A program made the translations under genes and the position numbers. The notes under the pieces were generated by a model. That model was not told where the DNA came from, made no database searches, and was given only the letters and a program-made list of their open reading frames with translations. DNA of 37,206 nucleotides from UBA1737 sp964474685 (lineage in GTDB: Bacteria > Bacillota_I > Bacilli_A > ML615J-28 > CAG-313), in contig CAYYTE010000008.1 in assembly GCA_964474685.1 (NCBI GenBank), positions 1-37,206 on the forward strand. Reading direction: 5' to 3'. Below, one piece after another: positions 23,711 to 32,820 of the stretch (position 1 is its first letter; every line of letters starts with the position of its first letter).

Positions 23711-25609
23711 CTATTTATATTCTTTTACTAATTGGTGAATAAGATCTATAAATTCATCTTTACCAATAGTTACTTGTTCAGTAGAACCAAATCTACGATA
23801 AGTTACAGTTTTATTCTCACATTCATTATCGCCAATTACAAGAGTAAAAGGAATTTTATGAATTTGAGCATCACGCATTCTATAGCCTAATTTCTCTTCA
23901 CGATAATCTGCTTCCGTACGAATATCATTAAAATTAAACTCCTCTAATAATTCATCACAATATTGTTTATGATTCTCATTTGATACTGGAATTAATTTCA
24001 CTTGGACTGGTGAAAGCCATGTAGGAAATGCCCCCGCATAATTTTCAATCAATATCCCCATAAAGCGCTCTAGTGACCCAAAACAGGCTCTATGAATCAT
24101 TACAGGTGTCTTCTTACTACCATCTTCAGAAATATATGTACAATTAAATCTTCCAGGTAATTGCATATCAAGTTGAACAGTTCCACATTGCCAAATACGA
24201 TTCATAGAATCTCTCAATTTAAAGTCTAATTTAGGTCCATAGAAAGCACCATCCCCAGGATTAATCTTAAAGGAATGACCCGTCGCAAGACAAGCTTTTT
24301 TTAAATCTTCTTCTGCTTGGTCCCAAGTTGCTATATCACCGATGTAATTAGACTCCGGACGAGTAGATAATTCAATTTGATAGTTTAATCCAAATAAAGA
24401 ATAATAGTGATCATATAATTTTAATATACGAGATACTTCTTCACCAATTTGTGATTCCATCAAAAGAATATGGGCATCATCTTGTGTAAATGTTCTTACT
24501 CTAAATAGTCCATTTAATGCTCCACTTGCTTCATGTCTATGAACATGGCCAAGTTCCGCATATCGAAGTGGTAACTCCTTATAACTATGAATATCATTTT
24601 GATAAACAAGGATTGCTCCAGGACAATTCATTGGTTTAATTGCATATTCTTCTTCATCTACTTTAGTAATATACATATCCTCTTTATAATGATCCCAATG
24701 TCCTGATGTTTCCCATAATTTCTTCGATAACATAATAGGAGTTTCAATCACCTTGTAACCATGAGCTTTATGATACTTTAACCAATCATCTTCCAAGGTT
24801 CTACGAAGTGTAAATCCATTTGGTAACCAGAAAGGAAGACCAGGCCCATAATCACTTAACATAAATAAACCTAACTCACGACCAAGTTTTCTATGGTCTC
24901 TTTTTTTACGTTCCTCGAGGTCTACTAAATGCTTTTCTAGTTCTTCTTTTGTAAAATAACAAGTTCCATAAATACGAGTAAGCATTTCATTATTAGAATC
25001 ACCTCTCCAATATGCCCCCGCAATACTTAGTAATTTAAAATTCTTTAAAATACTTGTTTGCATTACATGAGGTCCTCGACATATATCCACATAATCTCCC
25101 TGTTTATAAAGGCCTACTTCATCTTCTTCAATAGCTTCAATTAATTGAGTCTTGTAAGGATCTAATTTAAACATTTCTAATGCATCCTTTTTAGAAATAA
25201 CAGAATGTTCAAATTTATTATTCTCTTTAACAATCTTAGCCATTTCTTTTTCAATAGCACCTAAATCCTCAGGTTTCAAAGTAACAGGTAAATGAAAGTC
25301 GTAATAGAACCCCTCTTCAATTGCGGGTCCAACTCCACAAAAAGTACCAGGATATAGTCTTTTAACAGCTTCAGCCATCATATGACTACAAGAATGATTC
25401 AAAACCTCAAATGCAATAGGATCTTCTTGAAGAATGAACTCAACCACACAATCTTTAGTGATTTCTTTCGATAAATCACATAGCACACCATCTACACGTG
25501 CTACAACACTTTTTTTAGCAAGTTCAGGTGATATTGCTTTCGCAATACCAATTAATTTCATACCACTATCAAATTCTTTTTCTGAACCATCGATAAGTTT
25601 AATTAACAT
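23711..25609 (-). CDS. thrS: threonyl-tRNA synthetase
   Basis: A complete 632-aa class II synthetase. Domains in order are TGS (1-60), an editing domain with HSCSH (His72, His76) and the Cys177/His181 pair in DICRGPH, the catalytic core (about 240-530) and the anticodon-binding domain (about 535-632). The catalytic zinc ligands are Cys329 (MNCPG), His380 (DDAH) and His506 (IHRACFGS). Motif 2 is FRVRTFTQDD (about 369-378) and motif 3 is GSLERFMGILIE (about 511-522). The start has an AAAGGAG site just after a T-box leader. Charging of tRNA-Thr is thus sensed directly by the transcript. Confidence 0.97.
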   Translation of the reverse strand: MLIKLIDGSEKEFDSGMKLIGIAKAISPELAKKSVVARVDGVLCDLSKEITKDCVVEFILQEDPIAFEVLNHSCSHMMAEAVKRLYPGTFCGVGPAIEEGFYYDFHLPVTLKPEDLGAIEKEMAKIVKENNKFEHSVISKKDALEMFKLDPYKTQLIEAIEEDEVGLYKQGDYVDICRGPHVMQTSILKNFKLLSIAGAYWRGDSNNEMLTRIYGTCYFTKEELEKHLVDLEERKKRDHRKLGRELGLFMLSDYGPGLPFWLPNGFTLRRTLEDDWLKYHKAHGYKVIETPIMLSKKLWETSGHWDHYKEDMYITKVDEEEYAIKPMNCPGAILVYQNDIHSYKELPLRYAELGHVHRHEASGALNGLFRVRTFTQDDAHILLMESQIGEEVSRILKLYDHYYSLFGLNYQIELSTRPESNYIGDIATWDQAEEDLKKACLATGHSFKINPGDGAFYGPKLDFKLRDSMNRIWQCGTVQLDMQLPGRFNCTYISEDGSKKTPVMIHRACFGSLERFMGILIENYAGAFPTWLSPVQVKLIPVSNENHKQYCDELLEEFNFNDIRTEADYREEKLGYRMRDAQIHKIPFTLVIGDNECENKTVTYRRFGSTEQVTIGKDEFIDLIHQLVKEYK

Positions 25610-25636
25610 ATTTTTTCTCCTTTATAAAAATAAAAG

Positions 25637-25893
25637 CCTTAAAAACATAAGTATTCTAGATTACGAATCTACTTATGCTTCTAAGGACGAATTAACAAAT
25701 AGGCTTTGCTTTATTATTCGCGGTACCACCTTAGTTCAAAAAGAAAAATCTCTTTGCGCTTTGTAATGTACACCATTTTCATGGTTTGAAAAACTCCCAA
25801 GTAGTAACTTATTAAACTTAAATAGTAGCTTTCACTATCTCTACCTCGCTTTGATTTAGTAATTGATAAGTCTTGTCTTGTTCAACATTCTTC
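25637..25893 (-). promoter_or_regulatory. T-box riboswitch leader of thrS
   Basis: The minus-strand leader runs about 280 bases from the predicted start (25893) to thrS. The T-box itself, AAGGTGGTACCGCG, is at 25719-25732 and is diagnostic. It is followed by a terminator hairpin (25637-25686, CCTTA/TAAGG closing a GCATAAGTA stem) ending in CTTTTATTTTT. In stem I the stretch GTTACTACTTGGG (around 25794-25807) offers ACT, a threonine codon, as specifier. That exact specifier is my reading and less sure. Uncharged tRNA-Thr would stabilise the antiterminator and switch on thrS. Confidence 0.92.
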
Positions 25894-25899
25894 ATATAT

Positions 25900-25928
25900 A
25901 TTATATACTTTTAAAAACAATTTGTAAA
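25900..25928 (-). promoter_or_regulatory. promoter of the thrS leader
   Basis: Minus-strand TTTACA (25923-25928), exactly 17 bases, TATAAT (25900-25905). It lies about 290 bases before the thrS ATG, consistent with a full T-box leader. Confidence 0.75.
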
Positions 25929-25954
25929 TAGATAAACCTTACAAAAATACAAAT

Positions 25955-26707
25955 TTAAACGTTTTTCAACTTCATCTTTTTCTTCTCGCGAATAATCTTT
26001 ATCATCATACCAATAGCAATTAAGATACATAAAGAACCAAACACAACACCAGTAATCGCGTTAATTCTCGATTGATTTTGATTTGACAATCGAGTAAATT
26101 GGAATATTTCCATAAAAGCAAATTGAGCAGAAACCACACTGGTAAATCCACTCATTAAACTAACACATTTTAACCCCGATACTAAAAGTTCATCCCTTTT
26201 TGTCATTTTAATTAAACCCTTAATAGCAAGAAATAATTCCCAACAAGAAAAAGCCATAATGACAATAGCAAAAAAAGGATTTTTAGTTCTTGTATCCTCT
26301 GGGATAAAGAATAACCTTGTCATATAAAGAGAATAGAAGACACTAGCAATAAATAATACAATGGTGATTTGAGTATAATAGTGAAGTTCCGTTTGGTCAT
26401 CTTTTAATCGGCATCTTCTTCCATGTAAAAAGATCCGTTTACACAAGCCAATACATAAGGTATAAATACCACTCACACAGAAAAAGTAAGAAGCTTTCCA
26501 AAGTCCAAATAAAAACTTAAGGGAAGCCCAAATAAAATTGTTAAACATCGATAAAGCACTAGATAAGGTCGTACGAACAATATAGTATTCATCGTTTGTA
26601 AATACTTTAAACACACGACGCAAAAAACTTCTTTTTCCATCACTACCTATATCATCTTTATGATGAACTTTTTTACTTTCATTTTGTGAAGATGTTTTAT
26701 CATTCAT
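25955..26707 (-). CDS. polytopic membrane protein of unknown function
   Basis: A 250-residue protein with a hydrophilic, charged N-terminus (about 1-40, SQNESKKVHHKDD) and about six hydrophobic segments (roughly 52-90 in two, 112-132, 142-160, 180-200, 220-240). It ends in a lysine-rich tail (REKKKMKLKNV), probably inside. It is not recognised as a named family; no catalytic motif is visible. It has a TGAGGAA site and lies between the thrS leader and an accessory region, pointing left. A minus-strand TATAAT at about 26764-26769 may be its -10. Confidence 0.6.
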   Translation of the reverse strand: MNDKTSSQNESKKVHHKDDIGSDGKRSFLRRVFKVFTNDEYYIVRTTLSSALSMFNNFIWASLKFLFGLWKASYFFCVSGIYTLCIGLCKRIFLHGRRCRLKDDQTELHYYTQITIVLFIASVFYSLYMTRLFFIPEDTRTKNPFFAIVIMAFSCWELFLAIKGLIKMTKRDELLVSGLKCVSLMSGFTSVVSAQFAFMEIFQFTRLSNQNQSRINAITGVVFGSLCILIAIGMMIKIIREKKKMKLKNV

Positions 26708-27004
26708 ACGAAATTCCTCATTATAAAAAATCCAACAAGCAACAATTATTTGTCTCTAATATATATTATAACAAAATTAATGAGAAAATGAGGAAAATTA
26801 ACTTAAATAATTTTAAAATTGTATAATTATTATAGTATCAACCATTTAGAATTTATTCATGTCACCATACTTACAGAATGAATAAAATACGACCTATTCA
26901 TATCAAGCCTATCCTGGGGAAACTCGGCTTTAAAAGGGAGATTGTGTAATTGTAGTAGTTCGGATTTTAAGATTACGTTTGATTGTAAAAGATGCTGATT
27001 TTTT
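26708..27004. other. intergenic stretch, 297 bases
   Basis: The left part holds the upstream region of the membrane protein gene. A tiny plus-strand frame at 26878-26949 (23 codons, starting MNKIRPIHIKP) resembles the tail of a larger gene, but I cannot name it and there is no ribosome site. Nothing else is seen. Confidence 0.3.
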
Positions 27005-27556
27005 TTATGCTTTTACTATATTTTTCTTCTTTCTTTTTTGTGTAACTACTATTGCACATTCTTCCGATACACCACATGTATCCTCTATATCTTTTATATT
27101 CATTTCTTTTGTTTCATCAAAAGGAACTAAAAGTTCACTAGCCAGCATATTTGCTTGCCACTCAGGATCTTCATATGCTTTCGGTTTTTCTAATGTTTCA
27201 CTATAATGAAACTTTTTTATATAGAAAAGTAAATAATGAGCAAATTCATGAGCAAGTGTAAATCTTGATCTACCAATATTATTGCACACTTCTCTATATA
27301 CAGATTCTTTAATTAATATCATATTATCTTCAATAGAATAGCTAGATAACACATCTTTAGGTAACCTTTCATCATCTTCTGATAATACTTGATAGTCTAA
27401 TAGTCCATCAATACAAAAATCATCTACAATAGTTAAAATAGGAAAATACAAAGATTTATCCAAATTAAACTTTTGTCGTACTTTTTTAGCAATTAATCGA
27501 AGTTCACTAGTGCTTATTGGATCTGTCTTGTACTGTATCTGCATCTTTTTCCCCAT
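27005..27556 (-). CDS. ImmA/IrrE-family metallo-endopeptidase
   Basis: A 183-residue protein with the zinc motif HEFAH (His103, Glu104, His107) inside FTLAHEFAHYLL. Downstream is EWQANMLASELLVP (about residues 132-145), where the third ligand and the helical family signature lie. Such proteins cleave partner XRE-type repressors in integrative elements (ImmA on ImmR) or act in stress response (IrrE). It overlaps the 3' end of the XRE gene by 50 bases. The frame starts with an ATG directly abutting an AGAGG. The ATG four codons later (27544) has better spacing and may be the true start. An IMM-type protease/repressor switch is the likely role. Confidence 0.85.
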   Translation of the reverse strand: MGKKMQIQYKTDPISTSELRLIAKKVRQKFNLDKSLYFPILTIVDDFCIDGLLDYQVLSEDDERLPKDVLSSYSIEDNMILIKESVYREVCNNIGRSRFTLAHEFAHYLLFYIKKFHYSETLEKPKAYEDPEWQANMLASELLVPFDETKEMNIKDIEDTCGVSEECAIVVTQKRKKKNIVKA

Positions 27557-27899
27557 CCTCTAGTATCTTCCTTAATTCATCTAATGTCTTTTGACTTGCT
27601 GTATTGATTTGTCTTGCAAAAGCAATTGAAACATTTTGTTGGTCATTATTTAAATTATCTAAAGATATCAATACTCTTCTATTTGTCATCATAATTGCTT
27701 CTTGCAATTCTTTATAATCATATTCATTTAAATTATAAATTTCTTGAATCTTTTTCGCATAATTCAAAGGTATCTGTTTTTTACCAACCTCAAGTGCTGA
27801 CAAAAAAGCAACAGAAACATTCAGTTTTGAAGCCATAGTCATTAGATTTTCATTTCTTTCTTTTCTTATTGTTCGAATGAACTTTCCATATTCCGTCAT
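27507..27899 (-). CDS. XRE-family transcriptional regulator
   Basis: A 130-residue protein with an N-terminal helix-turn-helix of the Cro/CI type (about residues 8-60; ENLMTMASKLNVSVAFLSAL then EVGKKQIP). The C-terminal half is helical and charged and may be the target of the peptidase encoded just downstream. The start has a GAGGT site. It is first of a two-gene unit that shares 50 bases. The promoter spacer contains a perfect 10-bp palindrome AAAACGTTTT, a plausible autorepression site. Confidence 0.85.
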   Translation of the reverse strand: MTEYGKFIRTIRKERNENLMTMASKLNVSVAFLSALEVGKKQIPLNYAKKIQEIYNLNEYDYKELQEAIMMTNRRVLISLDNLNNDQQNVSIAFARQINTASQKTLDELRKILEDGEKDADTVQDRSNKH

Positions 27900-27919
27900 A
27901 TTAATTACCTCTTTACTAA

Positions 27920-27948
27920 ATTATACCATAAAACGTTTTCACATTCAA
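27920..27948 (-). promoter_or_regulatory. promoter of the XRE-ImmA pair, with palindromic operator
   Basis: Minus-strand TTGAAT (27943-27948), 17 bases, TATAAT (27920-27925) with TGG before it. The palindrome AAAACGTTTT (27930-27939) sits inside the spacer, where a bound regulator would block RNA polymerase. Confidence 0.65.
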
Positions 27949-27965
27949 CCATAATAGTTAATTAT

Positions 27966-28283
27966 TTAATACTTTTTTAATTCTTCATTTCGAACATAAT
28001 CTCCATTAGTGTCTTTTAAAAATGGTAATACTTCAATCACTGATGAATTATTTACTAAACCATAGATATGAGGAAACTTAGTACCACAATTATCAAAATC
28101 TTCGTATTTTACATCCGCATGTAATAAAGTCTCATCAATAAGAACTAATACAAGAGGTTCCTTTTCTTCTTTGAAATTTGGAGCAACCAAATCAAAAGAA
28201 TCTTTTGTAGAACAATGAATAAATCCATATTTAAAAATATCTTCCGCTCCCCATAACATATTACTCTTTACCCTATCCCATTC
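27966..28283 (-). CDS. DUF952-family protein, 5' end lost in assembly gap
   Basis: The readable part matches DUF952: GFIHCST near the N-terminus, LVLVLIDETLL, then FPHIYG and FLKDTNGDYV near the C-terminus. An ATG occurs at 28259, but the frame continues upstream as EWDRVKSN into the N run, which is the expected DUF952 beginning (an E-W-x-x-V motif). The true start therefore lies in the gap and this gene is partial. The family is small (about 100-120 aa), soluble and of unknown function, with conserved His/Ser and acidic residues suggesting an enzyme. It would follow the AbiE pair on the same strand if the gap is short. Confidence 0.8.
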   Translation of the reverse strand, partial: EWDRVKSNMLWGAEDIFKYGFIHCSTKDSFDLVAPNFKEEKEPLVLVLIDETLLHADVKYEDFDNCGTKFPHIYGLVNNSSVIEVLPFLKDTNGDYVRNEELKKY

Positions 28284-28383
28284 NNNNNNNNNNNNNNNNN
28301 NNNNNNNNNNNNNNNNNNNNNNNNNNNNNNNNNNNNNNNNNNNNNNNNNNNNNNNNNNNNNNNNNNNNNNNNNNNNNNNNNNN
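28284..28383. other. assembly gap of 100 N
   Basis: Exactly 100 undetermined bases, the usual placeholder for a scaffold gap of unknown length. It removes the C-terminus of the AbiEii gene and the N-terminus of the DUF952 gene. Genes could be missing here. Confidence 0.98.
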
Positions 28384-29157
28384 TCTTACCTCATTAACGC
28401 TTCGAATTAAATCAAATCGCTCGTTTCTAGAAATAACAGGGAGAAGCATACGGTATATATCATTTTGTGTTAATGCATCCAAACAATCAAAATCATTTTC
28501 AATAAAATCAAAATTTTGATTTAAAGAAGCATAGAAAATGCTACATTTTTTTAGCAATACTCTATCGAAATCTATATTTGATTTCACTAATCCATAAACA
28601 TCATATAAATCTCTCGGTTTGCAACGCGATAATAATGCGGAAATCTTACTCCCAAATAGCTCTGGAAGTTTCACCGTTCTTATACTCGTTTTCCCTTGAA
28701 TTATTGAATTACATATTAATTTGTTATCAAAATCCATTATGTGTACTCGGTCTAAATAATTAATATCTATTTTAATTAAATCATTGTTATTCGAGATATT
28801 AATATATCGAAAAATCAAAGAGTCTAATGCAAAATGATTTCGAGAGGTCTCTTTTAAAATGTAACCCTTTTGACTCATAAGTTTAATAATAAACTCTCTT
28901 ATAATTACTCTATCTTTTAACATTTTATCGCGATCTAATATAACGTAATCAAAATCAATATCTACAGATAAACGAGGAAGATTAAATATCGATAAATTAA
29001 TAGCTGTTCCACCTTTTAAAACAATTAGTTCTTGAATAGGAGAAACAAAGACATCTTCTAATATATCAACTAACCGATACACCTTCTCAATTGTATTATC
29101 TATAAAACCAGTTTCATTTGCAATTGATGCTAATTCTTTTTTTGAAATAATATTCAT
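28384..29157 (-). CDS. AbiEii-type nucleotidyltransferase toxin, 3' end in gap
   Basis: The first 258 residues are visible. They show the nucleotidyltransferase motifs of AbiEii toxins: KGGT at about 48-51, DID at 66-68 (the metal-binding pair), KIDIN near 129-133, Lys171 in FGSKISAL, and KPRDLYDVY near 180-188. Family members block growth by modifying tRNA ends or other RNAs, and cause abortive infection by phage. The start overlaps the antitoxin stop by four bases (ATGA) and has an AAGGGGG site. The C-terminal helical part is missing only because of the N run. Confidence 0.88.
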
Positions 29158-29903
29158 TCTACCCCCTTTATATATTTTAATAATTCAGTTGGGACAATCA
29201 ATCCCCATTCACTAGATAATATTGATTTTGAACCATTTTTTAATAAATAGCTTCGACCATTTCCAATTTTAGATTTACAATAATTATAGAAAAAATCAGA
29301 TATTTGACTTCCTTTAATGATGGATAAAAGATATCCTGTTTTTTTAAATAGATTTTTTAAATTGAAAGAATCAAGGTATTTAAGAAGCAAAGATTCATCA
29401 AAAAACGGAACACTATCAATTGCGTAAATTAGCTCTTCTATCCCACCCGCTAAATCAATACAATCAATACAGTCTAAAATCGTTCTTTCAACATTTGTCA
29501 CTCTCACAATTGAATTTTGCATATCTTCTTGAACTCCAAAATCAAAATTATTAGAATGAAAGCAATAAAAAACCCCATCAAATGAAAAATTAGAAAATCT
29601 TTTCCCCCCAGAAACATCAACTGTACGAAACACTTGAGTATTTAAACCATGATATTCTAGAGCTGAGTGATAGGAAACATAATCTGTCTTTGTAACTTTT
29701 GAAGCAATTTCAAATTTATTAGCATAAACTCTCTTTGTTAAAGGATCAATCGTAGCGTACAAATCTCTTCGAATTCTACATATCTTGCCAGTTTTTACAT
29801 TGTAAGTTAACATATTATACTCTGAATCAAGTGAGTTATATAAATCCCGGACATCTTCCGCACTAAAAATAATCTCTTTATAAAACCTATCTACACATTT
29901 CAT
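29154..29903 (-). CDS. AbiEi-type antitoxin
   Basis: A 249-residue protein with an N-terminal winged-helix DNA-binding region (about 1-70, ending KICRIRRDLYATIDP). The AbiEi C-terminal domain follows, with YVSYHSALEYHGL (about 95-107) and RVTNVERTILDCID (about 132-145), both family hallmarks. It represses its own promoter and counters the AbiEii toxin without binding it directly, the type IV mode. It precedes the toxin gene with a four-base overlap and has a GAGGTG ribosome site. Confidence 0.88.
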   Translation of the reverse strand: MKCVDRFYKEIIFSAEDVRDLYNSLDSEYNMLTYNVKTGKICRIRRDLYATIDPLTKRVYANKFEIASKVTKTDYVSYHSALEYHGLNTQVFRTVDVSGGKRFSNFSFDGVFYCFHSNNFDFGVQEDMQNSIVRVTNVERTILDCIDCIDLAGGIEELIYAIDSVPFFDESLLLKYLDSFNLKNLFKKTGYLLSIIKGSQISDFFYNYCKSKIGNGRSYLLKNGSKSILSSEWGLIVPTELLKYIKGVE

Positions 29904-29922
29904 AATAACACCTCTTGTTTAT

Positions 29923-29951
29923 ATTATAGCAAATACCTATTAAGAAAACAA
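29923..29951 (-). promoter_or_regulatory. promoter of the abiE pair
   Basis: Minus-strand TTGTTT (29946-29951), 17 bases, TATAAT (29923-29928), about 20 bases before the ATG. No inverted repeats of the kind known from other abiE promoters were obvious here. Confidence 0.65.
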
Positions 29952-30179
29952 TAGTTAATTACATAATTGTAAACAAATTTGTAGTCGAACAATAAAAAAC
30001 ATAATAATGAATGGGATTGATATAATTAAATAAAAGTAATTTTATTATTTTTTTAGTTTCATAAGAATACACTCTTTCAAATGACGTGTATTTATTCTTA
30101 ATTATATTATACACGAATCCGTTTATAATTTCAACCAAAATGGTTAATTATTTACATAAAAAACACTTACACAAAATTC
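29952..30179. other. intergenic stretch with one hairpin
   Basis: Very AT-rich and without a gene. TAAGAATACAC at 30062-30072 pairs with GTGTATTTATTCTTA at 30086-30100 after bulging a few bases. The hairpin is of unclear role and could be the end structure of the decayed gene to its right. Confidence 0.3.
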
Positions 30180-31450
30180 CTATTTATCTTTAAGAAATTT
30201 CCTATCAAATATAACAAAATGTTATGAATTATACCATCTATTTTGTAGGCTTTTAATGAACTTTTAATATATGTTTCAGGATTTTTTTTCTCCATATACG
30301 TTTTTAAACTTTTTGCTTTTAAGTTATCTTCTGCTTTCACTTCTAGCGGTATAATTTTTCCATCTTATTCCATTAGAAAATCTACTTTTGCACTTCCTCG
30401 ATCATTCGTATAATAGCAAAGATGAATATCTTCATTTGTATTAATTCTTGACAAACAAACTGTTCTGTCAACGCACCCTTAAACTCAGTAAATAAATCAT
30501 TCCCTTTAATAATAGTATCCGGATGAAGATTTGAAATACAAGATAGAAGGGGGCATCTACTAAATAAATTTTAAATGCTTTTGCATCCTCATAAGCTTTT
30601 AGAGGTAGTCCAGGCTTACTCACTCTCGATACAATATGAATCAGTCCACAATCAGATAACTACATAATAGCAGTTTCATAATCCTTAGCTCTTGCTCCCT
30701 CTCGTAATAATCTATATATAAACTTTTTATTTTCTTTTACAAGTTGAGATGAAACATAATTCCAAATTAAACGAATTTTAGGGATAATTTTATTCTGAGC
30801 ATGCTTAGAAAAATCTTGTTCATAAGCATCAATAATTCTTCTTTGAATATTTCCACATTAAAAAAAATCTCCATTATTTATATAGGATTGTACAACCTCT
30901 TGCATTCCACCTATAAAAAATATACTTTTAGTAATTCAAAAAATGATTCTTTGAATACACTCATAAGCGCATAATCTTTTGTTGCTAATAGTTTTCTAAA
31001 TTATCTTTTTTAATGCAATCAAAAATTCTTCAAAAGATAAAGGAAATAAATGTAAGAATTCAACTTTCCCTACTGGAAATGATTTAACACTAAGAAAAGC
31101 AAAACCTTAAAGAGACCTTGCACAAAGAATATCATACATTGAAGCATCTTCAAAAAAGTATTTAAGTGCAGTCAAAGTTCTAGGCGCTTCTTATAATTCA
31201 TAAAAAAATAATTAATGTGCTTTTAGCTTCTATTATTTTATTTGTTAATAGTTCTAATCCTATAATTATGCGATTAATCGATAAGTCTTATAGAAATAAA
31301 TTTCAAACATGAACATCTCTATCATAGTTAACATAGCCAACTTGTTCATACTCATTCATTCCAAATTCTTACATAAGAAAGTTTTACCAACTTGACTTGG
31401 TCCTTCTAGTAATAAAGGCTTATATTTGGTTTGTTTTTTCACATAATTAA
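30180..31450 (-). pseudogene. decayed AAA/DUF4143 ATPase, minus strand
   Basis: Reading the minus strand in shifting frames gives a full-length but broken ATP-binding protein of the AAA_14/DUF4143 kind. Walker A appears as EGPSQVGKTF (about 31380-31410), followed in another frame by NEYEQVGYVNYDRDVHV. The middle reads MYDILCARSL and FPVGKVEFLHLFPLSFEEF (about 31020-31140). The C-terminal restriction-nuclease-like domain reads PLEVKAEDNLKAKSLK (about 30300-30355) with IGNFLKDK at the end and stop TAG at 30180-30182. At least six stops or frameshifts separate these pieces. No intact frame survives. Members are often mobile-region ATPases. Confidence 0.85.
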
Positions 31451-31756
31451 ATCTAGAATTGCGATTCTACAAATGATATCACTTCCATTCTATACAAATT
31501 TTAAATCACAACTTCTCAATTATTGCAAGGTAAAACTGTGATATACAACATTTATTACAACGAGAATATGAAAGTCTTTTTTTTTAATTGTTTATGGATT
31601 TTAAAAATGAATCCAATCATTTTCTTTATTTTTTTAAAATATCAATAAATTTAAGCAAACTATCCAAATTAGTGATAATTTATTACTATTTATCACTTTT
31701 ATTATAAGTCGAATTATGATATAATTAAGATAGAAACTAATAGAAAGGACTGAGTT
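31451..31756. promoter_or_regulatory. upstream region of the HD-GYP gene
   Basis: About 300 bases with no gene. Near the right end the plus strand has TATAAT (31720-31725) preceded by TGa (extended -10), with a weak -35 (TTTATT, 16 bases). AGAAAGGA follows about 10 bases before the ATG at 31757. The rest is very AT-rich; the leftmost part may hold the start of the decayed ATPase. Confidence 0.45.
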
Positions 31757-32690
31757 ATGCAAGAGATCAAACTAATAAAAAATGTTTCTTGTCCATCTGC
31801 GGATTCACCGATTAGCCGTTTCAACTGTGATGAAATCGAATCACATTCTTTTCACTCAGTCGTTTATTATTTGAGAAAAGGTAGTCTCATCACTTTCTCA
31901 CATAAGAAACATGATGATAGACCTATTCACCCGGATGAAGATGAAAGACTCATTCACTTTATAGCAAAAGGAAAAGTAAAGTATACAACTCCTACAAATA
32001 CGTATATAGCAGAATTATATGATACGATAAACTTTATTGCACTTGCGGAGGATGTATTAGTAGAGGTGTTAGAAGATTCCATCATCTTTTCTGCACAAAC
32101 CAATGATGTAACAACAGAAGGTGACAAAGATAAAAAAATGCTTGTTGACCAATTAGACATCCTAGAACATCGTGACAAGTATACTAAAACCCACTCTACA
32201 CGTTTCTAGTTATGCAACAAAAATGGCTCTTCTCCTAGATGAAAAAATATTCTTAGCAGGCCTTGGTCAAGCCGGAAGTCTTCATGATATTGGAAAGATA
32301 TTAGTACCTGATTCAATCTTGTTAAAAGAAGGAAGACTAACGGATGAAGAATATGAAATAATGAAAAAACACCCCACAGATGGGGCGGAAATGGTAAGTA
32401 AAGTAACCAGTGATAAAAATATCCTCGAAGCCATCTCCCAACATCACGAGCGTTTAGATGGTTCCGGATACCCTAAAGGTTTAAAAAAAGATGAAATCAA
32501 TCCTCTAGCAAAAATACTAATGGTAGCGGATGTATTTGATGCAATGACAACCGACAGGGTTTACCGAAAGAAACTTTCAATAAAAGAAGCTTTACATATT
32601 ATCTCAGATGATGTAAATATCGGAAAACTTGATCTTAGGGTTTTTAATGCCTTATCCAGTTGTATCGAACAAGGTATGATCAAGTTATAG
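31757..32690 (+). pseudogene. frameshifted cupin/HD-GYP c-di-GMP phosphodiesterase
   Basis: One gene is split in two frames. The first (31757-32209) encodes a cupin-like beta domain (about residues 10-120) and then LDILEHRDKYTKTHSTR before a stop. The second picks up at VSSYATKMALLL and carries HDIGK, KKHPTDGAEM and HHERLDGSGYP, the complete HD-GYP signature, ending at 32690. Two bases (a GT) are missing at about 32200, where the family has HSxRV; adding them gives a continuous protein of about 311 aa. HD-GYP enzymes hydrolyse cyclic di-GMP. The catalytic part is otherwise intact, so the lesion is recent or a sequencing error. A restart inside the second frame is possible but would lack the first helix. 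Confidence 0.82.
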
Positions 32691-32720
32691 AGAAGACACT
32701 TTTGTCTTTTCTTTTTTAAT
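32690..32720 (+). terminator. weak terminator of the HD-GYP gene
   Basis: AAGAC, 6-base loop, GTCTT, then TTCTTTTTT directly after the stop codon. Short stem, good U-tract; it overlaps the first tandem repeat unit. Confidence 0.45.
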
Positions 32721-32820
32721 CAATAATAATGAAATGTCTTATGTCTTTTCTTTTTTTTTGCATTAATAATGAAAGGAATTTGTCTATTGTTTTTCTAATC
32801 ACAAGTATTGAAATGACTTT
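32704..32820 (+). repeat. three tandem 39-bp units
   Basis: Units start at 32704, 32743 and 32782, each exactly 39 bases, with the opening bases repeated again at 32821. Shared pattern: GTCT, a T-rich block, then a stretch like AATAATGAAA and a TCTT/ACTTT end. Units 1 and 2 are closest; unit 3 is more diverged. The array lies between the HD-GYP stop and the ribosome site of the next (broken) gene. Confidence 0.75.

Noticed and set aside
32172..32690. A free-standing HD-GYP gene starting with GTG at 32172.
   Set aside because: No ribosome site, and its first codons overlap the end of the upstream frame, which already contains the family's LEHRDKYTKTHSTR. A single frameshifted gene explains both.
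32704..32820. A short CRISPR-like array.
   Set aside because: The units are directly adjacent without unique spacers and are diverged and T-rich; no cas genes are present.
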